64,000 nucleotides of DNA from Megascapheus bottae (lineage: Eukaryota > Chordata > Mammalia > Rodentia > Geomyidae). Location: positions 54,316,358 through 54,380,357 of the forward strand of contig JANJXV010000004.1 in the NCBI GenBank assembly GCA_024803745.1, read 5' to 3'. Position 1 is the stretch's first letter. Each line of letters opens with the position of its first letter. Both the position numbers and the translations under genes were made by a program. The notes under the pieces were generated by a model, which did no database searches, had not been told where the DNA came from, and was given only the letters and a program-made list of their open reading frames with translations. Shown here piece by piece: positions 53,791-64,000 of the stretch.

Positions 53791-53906
53791 TGAGGGGTCT
53801 TTTATCTTCCTAGTTTGGACCACCTTATTTGCTGTCAATTGGCTAGACCTGGGATGTTTGCCATCTTAGAAATGTTGTGGGAACAGTATAGAGAATGGTA
53901 ACAGCT

Positions 53907-54147
53907 TTTTTTTTTTTTTTTTTGGTTGGTCATGGGGGTTGAACTCGGCCTGGGCACTGTCCTTGAGCTCCTCAGCTCAAGGCTACCACCCTACCCTTGA
54001 GCCAAGCCCCACTTCCCGTTTTCTAGAGGTTAATTGTACATAAAAGTCTCAGGTGATTTTGTGCCGAGGCTAGCTTTGTACCTTGATCCTCAGATTTCAG
54101 CCTCCTGAGTAGCTAGGATTACAGGTGTGAGCCACCTCACCTGGCTG
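53907..54147 (-). mobile_element. B1-ID SINE
   Basis: T18 then GGTTGGTCATGGGGGTTGAA to GGTGTGAGCCACCTCACCTGGC. Confidence 0.88.
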
Positions 54148-54532
54148 ATAGCATTTTCTGTAGAGATACATGTACATTGAGGCTTTGTCATTGTGGCAGT
54201 AGAAAGGAGAGTGCTTTACCTATTTCTCGATTAAGGAAAGAAAAAAAATGGTGATTCCAGAAAGTTAAGCCATCTTAGGAGACTCAACTAGCTGGAGGCA
54301 CAAAGGAAGTCTCCCATTATACTTGCAACACTTCATTTCCCATTTTCAAGGAGTATTAGGTATACTTTCATTGGAACATAGTGAGAGCTTTGACTGAAAG
54401 TAGATTCATTAGCAGATATTCAATTAGCCTACTCAATTGTGAATTTCAAAAATTGTATAAGATATGAAAATTAGATTGATTGAAATTAATTTAAAAATTT
54501 AATTTAATTAATTTTTTAAACTTTTTATTTTA

Positions 54533-54560
<28 letters not shown>
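54148..54560. other. Intron 8 unassigned segment
   Basis: AT-rich, ending in (TTTA)n that forms the tail of the next SINE. Confidence 0.4.
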
Positions 54561-54561
<1 letters not shown>

Positions 54562-54564
<3 letters not shown>

Positions 54565-54750
54565 TGCCAGTCCTGGGCTTGGGCTCAGGGCCTGAGCACT
54601 GTCCTTGGACTTTCTCAAGGCTAGTACTCTACCACTTGAGCCTCAGCACCACTTCCGGCTTTTTGCTATGTATGTGGTACCGAGGAATTGAACCCGGGTC
54701 TTCGTGCATGCTAGGCAAGCACTGTAACCACTAGGTCAAACTCCCGGCCT
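54562..54750 (-). mobile_element. ID-dimer SINE
   Basis: TTTTTTGCCAGTCCTGGGCTT to AACTCCCGGCC; close to consensus, with an (ATTT)n tail. Confidence 0.88.
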
Positions 54751-54808
54751 AATCTTTTAAACTTATCTGTACTTTTTATCTTGATTTGGGATAAAAACAA
54801 AATTTTTG

Positions 54809-54990
54809 GGCCGAGAGTTTGGCTTCGTGATAGAGTGCATGCATGAAGCCTTAGGTTCAATTCCTTGGTACTACATACATAGAAAAAGCCCGAAGTGGTG
54901 TGATGGCTCAAGTGGTAGAGTGCTAGCCTAGAGAAAGCGCAAGGACAGTGCTCAGGCCCTGAGCAAGCCCCAGAACTGGCCAAAAAAAAA
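54809..54990 (+). mobile_element. ID-dimer SINE
   Basis: GGGCCGAGAGTTTGGCTTCG to CCCCAGAACTGGCC plus A-rich tail; part of the A-to-B-box interval is lost. Confidence 0.82.
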
Positions 54991-55174
54991 GAAAAAGAAA
55001 AATTCTGTAGTTAAGAGAGGAAAAATCTGTTATGTATAAACTTGGACAGATATTTGGGTGAAAGCATTTTCTTTTTTCATGTTTTAATTTCTTTTGTTTA
55101 TTTTTACATCTGTTATCTGTCTTTTCTGTTTTTCTTTGCAATGTGAATGTTGAGGGTGGCTAGAGGTTGTCCAA

Positions 55175-55325
55175 TCTAACTGGGTTTCTTGTTAAAATGC
55201 AACTTCTCATTCAGTAATCTGGGCTGCAGCCCAGGAGTCTGTATTTTTTTAAAATTTTTTTTAGGTACGTTCCCGGGTGATGCCAAATATTGCTGATCCT
55301 GGGGCCCAAGAAGCTCCTTAACTTT
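55175..55325 (+). mobile_element. MER5A-like hAT DNA transposon relic
   Basis: CAGCCCAGGAGTCTGTATTTTT followed by CGTTCCCGGGTGATGCCAAAT and CTGATCCTGGGGCCC resembles the MER5A non-autonomous transposon. If right, it predates the rodent-specific SINEs. Confidence 0.55.
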
Positions 55326-55524
55326 TCTCAAGTTATAAAATGATGATAACAAAGCTGAGGAGAGCTAGTGGTTTGTTGAGATCTTCTACCTAATCAGTAA
55401 TAGCAGACCTTTAATTCTTAATTTGACAAAAGTCATTTCCCAGGATTAGAAATAAAACGGAAAAAAATCATCTTCTGATTAAATGCTAGTCCAACTTTAT
55501 TAAGATTGAAGCATTAAGATGTGT

Positions 55525-55705
55525 CTTTAAGAGATAAGAATGTGGCTTAGTGGTAGAGATTGAAGCCCTGGGTTCAGTTCCGCAGTACCACATAAACAGA
55601 AAAGGCTATAAGTGGCTCTGGCTCAAGTGGTAGAGCACTAGCCTTGAGCAAAAGTTCAGGGATAGTGCCCAGGCCCCAGGACTGGCAATAAATAAATAAA
55701 TAAAT
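55525..55705 (+). mobile_element. ID-dimer SINE, degraded
   Basis: AGATAAGAATGTGGCTTAGTG to CCCCAGGACTGGC plus (AATA)n. The left unit has lost its middle. Confidence 0.75.
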
Positions 55706-55852
55706 TGTGTCCTTTAAATTTTTTCTTTTCTGTTATTGCTTTGAGGAATTAAAAACAAACAAACAAATAGATATATCCCCGTACATGCAGTGGTTTTAGG
55801 TGACTACATTTATTTAGTAAACTCAGTAGATGGAATTTAGTGCTTTCTTTCT

Positions 55853-55967
55853 CTCTGAGACAGAGTTTCACTCTGTAGCCCAGGCTGGCCTTAAACTGCA
55901 GGACATACTGCTTCAGCCTTTCAAGTGTTAGAATGTAGATAGATGTGTGCTACCACACTGGCTTAAA
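55853..55967 (-). mobile_element. B1 SINE
   Basis: GAGACAGAGTTTCACTCTGTA to GTGTGCTACCACACTGGC; antisense B1 without ID arm. Confidence 0.65.
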
Positions 55968-55969
55968 AA

Positions 55970-56950
55970 TCTAGTTCCTTTTCCTCTTTCTCCTCCCTAG
56001 TTGAAGGTGGGACAAGGAGGCTGAAGGTGGGAATTTTCTCTGAAAGCGGGAAGTACTGTGTGGCTGGTCAAACCTGGGCAGATAGCATTTTGCTGTCTAG
56101 CTGGAAGCTAGAAATATGTGTAGTTTGGGGGACTGGGGTGGGGACTAACAATTGTGGCTAGGCTTGGACATCTGATTTCAGGGAAAGGCAGGGGACCTAA
56201 GATAGAGTTACTTAGCTGAGAGAGGACCCTTAACATTGAGATTATTGATTGGACTACCATGTGTACTTTTCTCTGTGCGTAGAAATTTTTACACACTAGA
56301 CAAGGTAATAGAACTAGAGAGTTATTGTATTTTTGATAGTGTCTGTGTGAATACCTTTGCTCTTGCTTTTAATCTGCCATTTGCATGCATGTACCTTGTG
56401 TGTTTGGGAGGGGCATACTTTTAGTGCTGTCATTGTTGCAAGGTTAGAGATGCCGCACGCATGTATATGCATGCGTGCGTGTGTGCGTGCGTGTGTGTGT
56501 GTGTGTGCATTCTACTTGGGTGAAGTGGGATTGACTGCATGTGAACCCTTCAAGGCTGTGAAGGTTGCATAATTCTCTAATTCTTTGTAGATTGGTGGAA
56601 AGGAGGAGGGAGCATAGCTGTAGCCCACAGAAGTGGCAGTTAGCAAGATGCATGTTGCTGGTAGCAAATAGATTCAGTCCTGATATTCCAGTTTTTTTCA
56701 ATAACTAAAGGTATGCTTTGAAATTGTACTTTTACTTCTCCAGATTCTATGGTTTACTTTATGAACTTAAAGATAGGAGGGAGTTCTTCCTTTATGGTAA
56801 TTATGTATTTGGGAGGCTGATAAAGGAAATATGAACGCATGCAGAATTATACCATTGCTATTTTTATTTTAATGAGAGGTGTGGTGCAAGAACATGGTAT
56901 TTTCCATTGTGTATAATAGCTTTTGGTTTTACTGTGTGTATATACCATTA
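55970..56950. other. Intron 8 segment with a GT array
   Basis: No SINE or LINE assignment except the GT/GC repeat at 56470-56507. Short open frames are not conserved proteins I know. Confidence 0.4.
56470..56507. repeat. (GT)n/(GC)n microsatellite
   Basis: Alternating purine-pyrimidine tract GCATGCGTGCGTGTGTGCG then GT units. Confidence 0.9.
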
Positions 56951-56957
56951 TTCTTGT

Positions 56958-57063
56958 TTGCCAGTACTGGGGCTTGAACTCAGGGCCTGGGCACTGTCAT
57001 TGGGCTTTCTCAAGGTTAGCACTCTACTACTTGAGCCACAGTACCACTTCCAGCGCCACTCCC

Positions 57064-57095
<32 letters not shown>

Positions 57096-57143
57096 GAGGA
57101 ATTGAACCCTACCCACTCTACCACTAGGCTATACTCCTGGCCC
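56958..57143 (-). mobile_element. ID-dimer SINE with internal GT array
   Basis: TTGCCAGTACTGGGGCTTGA to ATACTCCTGGCCC. The CTGTGTATGTGG phrase between its two units has grown into (GT)n at 57064-57091. Confidence 0.88.
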
Positions 57144-57154
57144 CCATAATTCTT

Positions 57155-57383
57155 TTTTTTGTTTTGTTTTGTTTTTAATTTGATTTTTTATTTTTTTGTC
57201 AGTCCTGGGCTTGAGCTCAGGGCCTGAGCGCTGTCCTTGAACTTTCTCAAGGCTAGAGCTCTACCACTTGAGCCTCAGCACCACTTCCGGCATTTTTGTA
57301 TGTATGTGGTACCAAGGAATCGAACCCTGGTCTTTGTGCATGCTAGGCAAGCACTTTAACCACTAGGCCAAACTCCCGGTCCC
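57155..57383 (-). mobile_element. ID-dimer SINE
   Basis: CTGGCCCCCATAATTCTT at 57137-57154 and 57384-57401 is an 18-bp target duplication that includes the 5' end of the preceding SINE. Confidence 0.93.
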
Positions 57384-57611
57384 CTGGCCCCCATAATTCT
57401 TACTAAATGTTAAACTATTGTAGGTTCTGGGTGTTTTTATTTTGTTATTTGTTTGTTTTAAAAAAAATCATTCCACTGTTTACAAAACAGGTTCTTAGAT
57501 CCAGCGATCCACTTGATTAAAGTTTTGATTGAGTTTTCTGTTTTGAACTGTAGTGGTGCATTAATGCAGTTCCTGATTTTATGTAATTTATTTTGGTTAT
57601 TCTTACACAGA

Positions 57612-57830
57612 AAAGTAGGCACTGATGGCTTGTAAGTAATCCTAGCTATTCAGGAGGCTGTGATCTGAGCATGAGGATCGTGGTTTGAAGCTAGCCTGAG
57701 CCCACGAGACTTTTATCTCCAGTTAACTACCATAAAGCCAGAAGGTACAGTTAGCCATGAGCAAGGAAGTTCAGGGAGAGCACTCAGGCCCTGAGTTCAA
57801 GCTTAGTGACATACAAAAACTAACTAAATA
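57612..57830 (+). mobile_element. B1-ID SINE
   Basis: AAGTAGGCACTGATGGCTTG to TTCAAGCTTAGTGACATAC; sense copy with a GTTAACTACCATAAAGCC spacer. Confidence 0.75.
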
Positions 57831-58138
57831 AAACAACAAAGAAAACAATTAAAAAGTGAGTTAAGCAAATACACTGTACTGTAGTTGCGGTCTGTCTTTG
57901 ACTATATATTTATGTTTGGGTTTGTGGCTTTGGGACTTAAGATTTTTTTCCTCTACATTTTATAATTCCTGTGTTAATTCATGTTCCTCTGATTCTTTTT
58001 AGAACGCATTTCCTCTGTAAAATAAATCCTTTCTATTTTAGCTGAGTTTTAGTTCATCAATAACTAAAAAATTCTTTGAGTTGGGGAATGTAAAATTAGT
58101 ACTACTAGCAATGATATTTTTCCTTTTTTCATCTCCAT
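57831..58138. other. Intron 8 unassigned segment
   Basis: AT-rich, no recognised repeat. Confidence 0.4.
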
Positions 58139-58435
58139 TGACCTACTACAATAAAATGCCTGAGAGCGGAAAGAGGCTTTTTATTTAGCTTACAGTTTTG
58201 GATATCCAGCGTCCAAGGTAGTAGGTTCATTGCTTTGGCCTGATGAGGGTGATGCCAAAGCAAGTGGTATCATGAGCTAGGAATCAGAGAAAGTTACCTA
58301 GAGATTAGAGCCCAGTTTCTTTTGGGGACATAACACCCCAGTAAACTAACGGTTTCCTACTCCTACACTGGGAGTCGGGTTTTTTTTTTTTTAATCTTTG
58401 GGAGACACTAATCCAATCTATACCTAGGTGGCAGC

Positions 58436-58436
<1 letters not shown>
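58139..58436. repeat. Unclassified dispersed-repeat-like relic
   Basis: Phrases such as ATAAAATGCCTGAGAG, TTTAGCTTACAGTTTTGGA and GAGACACTAATCCAATCTAT resemble a common old mammalian interspersed repeat that I cannot name with confidence. Confidence 0.4.
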
Positions 58437-58486
<50 letters not shown>

Positions 58487-58506
58487 TTTGTTTGTTTGTG
58501 TGTTTG
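58437..58506. repeat. (GT)n-(TTTG)n microsatellite
   Basis: About 23 GT units then TTTG units, at the tail position of the antisense SINE downstream. Confidence 0.95.
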
Positions 58507-58735
58507 TACTAGTGTTGGGACCCGAACTCAGGGCCTGGATGTTGTCCCTGACCTTTTTTGCTGACGGCTAGCATTCTACCATTTGATCCACAGTTCTACT
58601 TCTGGCATTTTTTTGGGTGATTAATTGGAGTCTCATGGACTTTTCTGCCTGGGCTGGCTTTGAATTTTGATCCTCAATGATCAGCTTCCTGAGTATTTAG
58701 AATTTCCTAGTTTTTAGTATGCAACCTCTGGTGCC
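58507..58735 (-). mobile_element. B1-ID SINE
   Basis: GTGTTGGGACCCGAACTCAG to TATGCAACCTCTGGTGCCTGG; the B1 head is degraded. Confidence 0.72.
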
Positions 58736-58887
58736 TGGTTTGTAGATTTTATGTATTAACTTATTCAAGTCTTTTTTTTAACTGTTAAAATTATGACAGA
58801 ATAAATAAACATAATGTATAATTTATAATTTTAGCACTTTTGTTCCTTGTTTTTGTTTTATTTTGTTTTTGTTTTTGTTTTTTTTTC

Positions 58888-58985
58888 AAAGACAGGGGTA
58901 TAGCCCAGCTTAATCTGGAACTATGTAGTGCAGACTCCACTTTCACTTGCTGAGATTCCCCTATACCATTACACTTAGCTTATTT
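58888..58985 (-). mobile_element. B1 relic
   Basis: AAAGACAGGGGTATAGCCCAG to TATACCATTACACTTAGC. Confidence 0.5.
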
Positions 58986-59004
58986 AACCCTATTTATTAT
59001 TATT

Positions 59005-59232
59005 TTTTTTGCTACTCCTGGTGCTTGAACTCAGCCTGCTTGCTGTCCCTGAACTTTAAGTTAAGGCTAGTAGCATTATCACTTGAGCCATAGCTTTACT
59101 TCTGTTTTTTGCCGATTAGAGATATAAGTCTCAGGGACTTAACCTGCATGATCTGGGTTTGAACTGTGATCCTCAGATCTCAGCCTCCTAAGCATCTAGG
59201 ATTACAGGTATGTGTCACTAGTGCCTGATATA
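59005..59232 (-). mobile_element. B1-ID SINE
   Basis: TTTTTTGCTACTCCTGGTGCT to GGTATGTGTCACTAGTGCCTG. Confidence 0.78.
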
Positions 59233-59367
59233 GTCAGCCATTTTTGGAATGTGTTATTAAATCTATTCATATGGTTGTACATACAGCATGTCATCATCCA
59301 TCTTCAAAGCTCTTACATGTAACAACACTGAAACTATCCATTAAACAGTACTTGCCACTCCTTTCTT

Positions 59368-59550
59368 TAACATTTTTTTGACAGTCCTGGGACCTGGGCA
59401 CTGACCTTGGGCTTTCTCAAGGGTAATGCTCTACCACTTGAGCCATAGCAACACTTCTGGCTTTTTCTGTGTATGTGGTACCAAGGAATTGAACCTAAGG
59501 CTTCATGCTTGCTAGGCAGGCACCCTACCACTAGGCCACAGTCCCAGCCC
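59368..59550 (-). mobile_element. ID-dimer SINE
   Basis: TTTTTTTGACAGTCCTGGGAC to CACAGTCCCAGCCC. Confidence 0.85.
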
Positions 59551-61720
59551 TCATTCAAGTACCTTTAACACTAATGCTGGTGAATAAACATATAAAACAT
59601 TACTAGTGCGCATTGCATTTCTGCTAAAACTTGGTTTAATTGCCAAGTAAAGATGAAATTCTGTAAACTAGATTTTAAGGTTCTTACTTGATCTTTCTAT
59701 ATGCTTCTCTTTCACCACGAAGTGATTCTTTGTTGTACGTAATGTGTTATTTGAGAAAACTTAAACAATGATGGAGCAATTTGAAAAGGACCTGTTCTGT
59801 GGATGTCATGAAGACGAGTTATTTGTTTTTATCATCTTTAAGTAGTTGTGCATAGTGGTTGCCATTTAACAAAACAGATTATGAATATAGTTCATCTTGA
59901 TCAGTGTCACTCCTTCCTATCAACCTATTCCTTCCCTGAAAGTGAGTTTTAAGTAGAAATTTGAAGGTTTGTATTTGAGGTTTAGGAGCAGGCATATATA
60001 ATTTTTGAACAAGGGGCAGTAGAATAAAATGTTGCAATTTTAAAATTAAAAGATAAAGTTATGAGTTTGACACCAATAAGCATGTCATTAGATTTGAGGA
60101 GGGTTTGTATTTTTTTGTTTTATTCCAATTGGTTTTCCTGTTTTTTTTGGGGGGGGAGGGTTCTATATAGCAAATATTATTAAGTCTGGAATTACAGGTT
60201 CTGAAACTGGGAATTTTTCCCCTAAATGCTTGTAACTACTACCCTTTTATTATTGGTAGTTAATGTAAATTAATAACTAAATTAAATAATGACTTTACTT
60301 TTTGCCTTACTATACACTTGATTATTTGAATTGCATGTTATTAATTTTGTGGAATAGGATAAGTCCAGAAACATAGTAGGACCATTGCTGAATCTGCACA
60401 AGGCTCAGTTTTATTGGCTGAATCTGTAAATTTGAAAATGATTACAAATAAATACATATGGCAGTTTGACAAGGCTAGAGATACTTGTAGGTTTTCAAGG
60501 TATATCTGTAGATCAGTAAAAATTGAACTAGAAGTTACGTTTTGTATGATGCCTTTTCTATGGACAGAATTTATGAAACACTGTTTATTAAGTTTTGATG
60601 AACAGAGCACAGTAGAAAGTTTGTAGTACAAACAATATACAAAATAAAGATAGCACATGTATGCAATCCTAGTTCTTTGAGCTTAAAACAAGGGAATAAT
60701 GAATTCAAGGCAAGTCTGGTTCTATATCAAAAACCAAAAATATTCAAAATCAGCCAAATGAAAGATGACTGTGCTTACCAAGAAGATATTTAAATTAGTT
60801 AAATTTGTAAATCTTCATTGATTTGCCACCTGGCCTGCTATTAAATGTACAGTTTTCTTTTTAAGACAAAAGATTGGTTAGGCAGATTTGACAAATTGTT
60901 AGGGAAGTGAATGAGCTTTGCAGTTTAACATTAAATAATATGTAGTTTGTGTAATTACTGTGCGAATTTAAGTGATTAAATAACAGAATGGAGTTATTGC
61001 TTGAAGTGAATTTAAGACCATAAAGCCTTAAAGTAAATTTAAGACTATAAAGCCTTATCACATCTGTTTTATGACTTTAAATTGATGTGATATGAAGATG
61101 ACAGGAGAGTTGATCTTTTTGAAGAGCTGGCTGTGCTTATCCAATCTATAATCAAAATTAAAATGCTGGTAGGATTGAGATCTTACAATACCAAGTAATA
61201 TTTTGATTTTTTTGAGAAATAGAATATGTTGGAAATATGTCTTCATCACATACATGTCAGTTCCTTATGATTTGTTAATGTGGAAATAAAGACCTTAATA
61301 TTGATTTTGTTTTGGAATTTTTAAAAGTTTAAAATAAAGCTGTACTCCAAATATTTATTTCTTTTGAAGAATTGAAGTGTTATGTGTCAGATGAACAGAT
61401 AATAGCCATTAGTTTGAAGTTAAGGTTCACATATAGGATTATATTGTTTTATGATCAGTTCTTTTTCCTTTTTAAAGAAATGTCGTAAATGATGTTTTAA
61501 TTTATCAGATGTCCATGGAATTTCTTTAAGCTATATCTTATAGAATTGCAGTATAAAAGGTATTTTTACATTGTATATAAATCTTATGTTAATTCCTAGC
61601 ATAATTACTGTGTATATGTTTAGCAAAATGTACTATTGTAAAAAGCTTATACAAATGATACAATAGTGATATAAGCAATTAATGAGAACTAATTTGAATA
61701 CTTGGTATATTTGACAATGT
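59551..61720. other. Longest repeat-free stretch, intron 8
   Basis: About 2.2 kb of AT-rich DNA with no SINE, LINE or pseudogene that I recognise, unlike the rest of the window. No exon with a capping-enzyme match. A G8-AGGG run is at 60150-60161. TAAATTTAAGACTATAAAGCC and its near copy (61013-61055) form a short direct repeat. Confidence 0.5.
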
Positions 61721-61721
61721 T

Positions 61722-61908
61722 TTTTTTGCCATTTCTGTGGCTTGAACTCAGGGCACTGTTGTTGGACACTTTTTTTTGCTTAAGACTAGCGCTCTGCCAC
61801 TTGAGCCACTGCACCACTTGTGGCCTTTTCTGTGTATATGGTACTGAGTTGAACCCAGGGCTTCATGCATGCTAGGCAAGCACTCTGCCACATGTTCCCA
61901 GCCCCAAC
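61722..61908 (-). mobile_element. ID-dimer SINE
   Basis: TTTTTTTTGCCATTTCTGTGG to CATGTTCCCAGCCCC; carries the 'CACTTTTTTTTGCTTAAGAC' older-subtype arm. Confidence 0.82.
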
Positions 61909-61925
61909 CAAGAATTGATTTTTTT

Positions 61926-62204
61926 TTTTTGTGGGTCATGGGACTTGAACTCAGCCTGGGCGGGCGCAGTCCCTGAGCTCTTCAGCTGAAGGCTACCGCC
62001 CTACCCCTGGGCCTGTGCATTGTCCCTGAGTTCTTCAGGCTACCACCCTACCCTTGAGCCACACAGCCCCACTTCCTGTTTTCTAGAGGTTAATTGGAGA
62101 TAAGAGTCTCAGGTCCTTTTGTGCCAGGCTGGCTTTGAACTTTGATCTTCAGATCTCAGCCTTCTGTGTAGCTAGGATTACAGGCGTGAGCCGCTGTGGC
62201 CAGC
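61926..62204 (-). mobile_element. B1-ID SINE with duplicated right arm
   Basis: Two right-arm blocks (TCCCTGAGCTCTTCAGC and TCCCTGAGTTCTTCAGG). AAGAATTGATTTTTTT at 61910 and 62205 is the target duplication. Confidence 0.9.
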
Positions 62205-62364
62205 AAGAATTGATTTTTTTAAAAATTGTTTTTTGTAAAGGAGACTTCTTGGAGAGATTGTGAAGGGGATTATTATTTCTATTTTTCTGTCTACAGAAAT
62301 TAAACATTACTTCTAATGTTTGAGATGTGTTGTTAGCTTTGAGGCTTGTGGGTGGGACTAAGAG

Positions 62365-62600
62365 CTGAGTGATGGTGCCTTCCACCTTTAATCCTAGCTA
62401 CTTAGGAGGTCTGTGGATTTTGATTCAAAACCAGCTCTGGTAGAAAAGTCCTTGATACTTATCTCCAAGTAAACATCAAAAAGCAGAAAGTGGAGCCTGG
62501 CTTAAGTGGTGGAGCACTAACTTTAAAAGCTCAAGGGTAGTGCCAGGCCCTGAATTGAAGCTTCAGGATTGGCACCAAATAAATAAATAAATAAATAACA
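62365..62600 (+). mobile_element. B1-ID SINE
   Basis: GATGGTGCCTTCCACCTTTAA to CTTCAGGATTGGCACC, with an (AAAT)n tail at 62577-62598. Confidence 0.75.
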
Positions 62601-62792
62601 TAATAAGATATACTTAAAATTTCATTTAAGAGTTGAAAATGTCAGGAAGAAAATGGGTTAAAGTGGACATTTGTATACATTGCAAAAATAGAATTTACTG
62701 AGCATTGAGCTAGTGAGAGAGATGGATGGGCCAGGTGTGCAGAAGTTCCATGGGGAGGTATAAGAAAGCTAGAGTTTGGCAAGTCAGCTTTT

Positions 62793-63046
62793 ATTTTTTT
62801 TCTTTTTTCTTTTTCTTTTTGGTGGCTCATGGAGCTTGCACTCTAGGTGTTGTTCCTGAGCTCTTCAGCTCAAGGCTGTGGCCTCTTATCCCTACCTCTT
62901 GAGCAATAGCCCACTTCCTGTTTTCTAGTGATTAATTAGAGATTAGAATCTCATGTTCTTTAGTCTCAGGCTGGCTTTGAACCGTGATCCTCAGATCTCA
63001 GCCTCCTGAGTAGTTAGAATTACAGGCGTGAGCCACTGTGCCAGCA
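62793..63046 (-). mobile_element. B1-ID SINE
   Basis: T-rich tail, TTGGTGGCTCATGGAGCTTG to GCGTGAGCCACTGTGCC. GCAAGTCAG flanks both ends (62778 and 63044). Confidence 0.85.
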
Positions 63047-63270
63047 AGTCAGTTCTTCTTGCATTGCCTTTAGAACAAGGTAACAAGGTATGACAGGGGT
63101 TGTTGAGTAGGTAGCAGGATCTAACCATCTGTTCTTAGGACAGGCAGCTTTAAAACTTAAGTTTTGGAAATTGACTTTGAACTGAATTTTCGGTATGAGA
63201 AATTCTATTATACCTAAGTTGAGTTCTATGTTCCTCTGCAAACTTGAGATTAGATTTTATGAACTGTGTG

Positions 63271-63476
63271 CCAGGTTTTTTTTTTTTTTCTTTTTTTATT
63301 GGTCCTGGGGCTTGAACTTAGGCTCTGTCCCCAAGCCTCTCTGTGCTCAAGGCTTGTACTCAACCAATTGAGCAGCACTACTTCTGGCCTTTTCAGTTTA
63401 TGTGGTACTGAGGAATTGAACCCAGAGCTCCATGCATGTTAGGCAAGCACTTTTACACCAAGCCAAATTCCTAGCC
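63271..63476 (-). mobile_element. ID-dimer SINE
   Basis: TTATTGGTCCTGGGGCTTGAA to CAAATTCCTAGCCC; GTGTG.CAG flanks it. Confidence 0.82.
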
Positions 63477-63634
63477 CTGTGTGTCAGTTTTAATTGGGAG
63501 CAGACATGAGAAAAAATGTAGCAGAGGTTTGGTAGTTGATTCCTGTGAAAAAGATGTGCAGAACAAAAATTAACTTTGGCTTTCGAATTGTACATTTGTC
63601 TTCTCTGAAGAATGAAAATAGATGTCATTCTTTT

Positions 63635-63811
63635 TTTTGGGGGGGGCAGTCCTGGGGCTTGAACTCAGGGCCTGAGCACTGTCCTTGGACTTTTCTCAAG
63701 GCTAGAGCTCTACCACTTGAGCTTCCAGCTTTTTTCTATGTATATGGCACCAAGGAAATCTTTGTGCATGCTAGGCAAGCACTTTACCACTAGGCCGAAC
63801 TCCTGGCTCCT
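63635..63811 (-). mobile_element. ID-dimer SINE
   Basis: AGATGTCATTCTTTT at 63620-63634 and 63812-63826 is the target duplication. Starts with a T/G8 tract. Confidence 0.92.
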
Positions 63812-64000
63812 AGATGTCATTCTTTTGGCATGAAGTTATTGTATAAATAACTAGTATTGTGTAACCTTTGATATTGAGGATATGTTGGGGATATAATAGT
63901 GAGATCATATCATAGGTACATTTACCTTACTTGCACTTAGCTGTGTAGAGTGGGTCAAGTGGGAAAAGTGGGAGTGGCGGAATGTAAGTGTAATTGTGAG

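Noticed and set aside
41925..64000. RNGTT exon 9
   Set aside because: I looked for a segment encoding the residues expected after Arg299 (near YMMLIDG) with splice sites and found none. The next exon is probably beyond the window.
1..64000. CRISPR array, operon or bacterial defence system
   Set aside because: Repeats are interspersed retrotransposons and microsatellites, genes have spliceosomal introns, and there is no prokaryotic gene organisation.

Overview
The window is vertebrate nuclear DNA from a rodent. It contains the 5' half of one protein-coding gene, RNGTT (mRNA capping enzyme), on the + strand, set in introns packed with retrotransposons. Eight consecutive coding exons with canonical AG/GT splice sites are present (7775-7838, 13047-13156, 18255-18358, 18447-18535, 31590-31665, 33933-34173, 40374-40483, 41823-41924). 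They join in frame to 298 codons plus 2 bases. The count places the RNA triphosphatase cysteine at residue 126 and the guanylyltransferase lysine at residue 294, the numbering known for the human enzyme. I found no exon after 41924, so 41925-64000 is read as intron 8, still open at the window edge. No complete second gene is seen.

The host is inferred from its repeats. Two SINE families dominate: a tRNA/ID-type dimer (called 'ID-dimer' here) and a B1 (7SL-like) unit fused to an ID-like unit (called 'B1-ID'). They resemble SINEs described from Geomyoidea (kangaroo rats, pocket mice, pocket gophers). That placement is an inference from remembered element structure, not from a search.

Layout: 1-7300 is upstream DNA with old LINE-1 pieces, SINEs and an unassigned block at 770-1950. 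7370-8110 is a CpG-island promoter with an NRF1 palindrome, GC boxes and an ETS site, followed by exon 1. Introns 1 and 2 (about 5 kb each) are mostly SINEs. Intron 3 is only 88 bp. Intron 4 (13 kb) holds a CKS2 processed pseudogene and a near full-length antisense LINE-1 (22325-29662) with 5' UTR, ORF1 and ORF2. That LINE-1 sits inside an older LINE-1 and is bounded by a 15-bp target-site duplication. Introns 5-7 hold SINEs, an old LINE-1 fragment and a compound microsatellite. Intron 8 holds a sense LINE-1 fragment, an RPL31 processed pseudogene, an unidentified 3'-UTR retrocopy at 53019-53790 with a target-site duplication, a MER5A-like relic, more SINEs, and a largely repeat-poor AT-rich stretch at 59550-61720.

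No prokaryotic-type system, CRISPR array or new gene system was found. The less ordinary content is transposon architecture: LINE-1 nested in LINE-1, tandem LINE-1 3' ends, promoter repeats in the LINE-1 5' UTR, very short LINE-1 insertions with target duplications, and SINE subfamilies with a duplicated right arm or GT-repeat tails.
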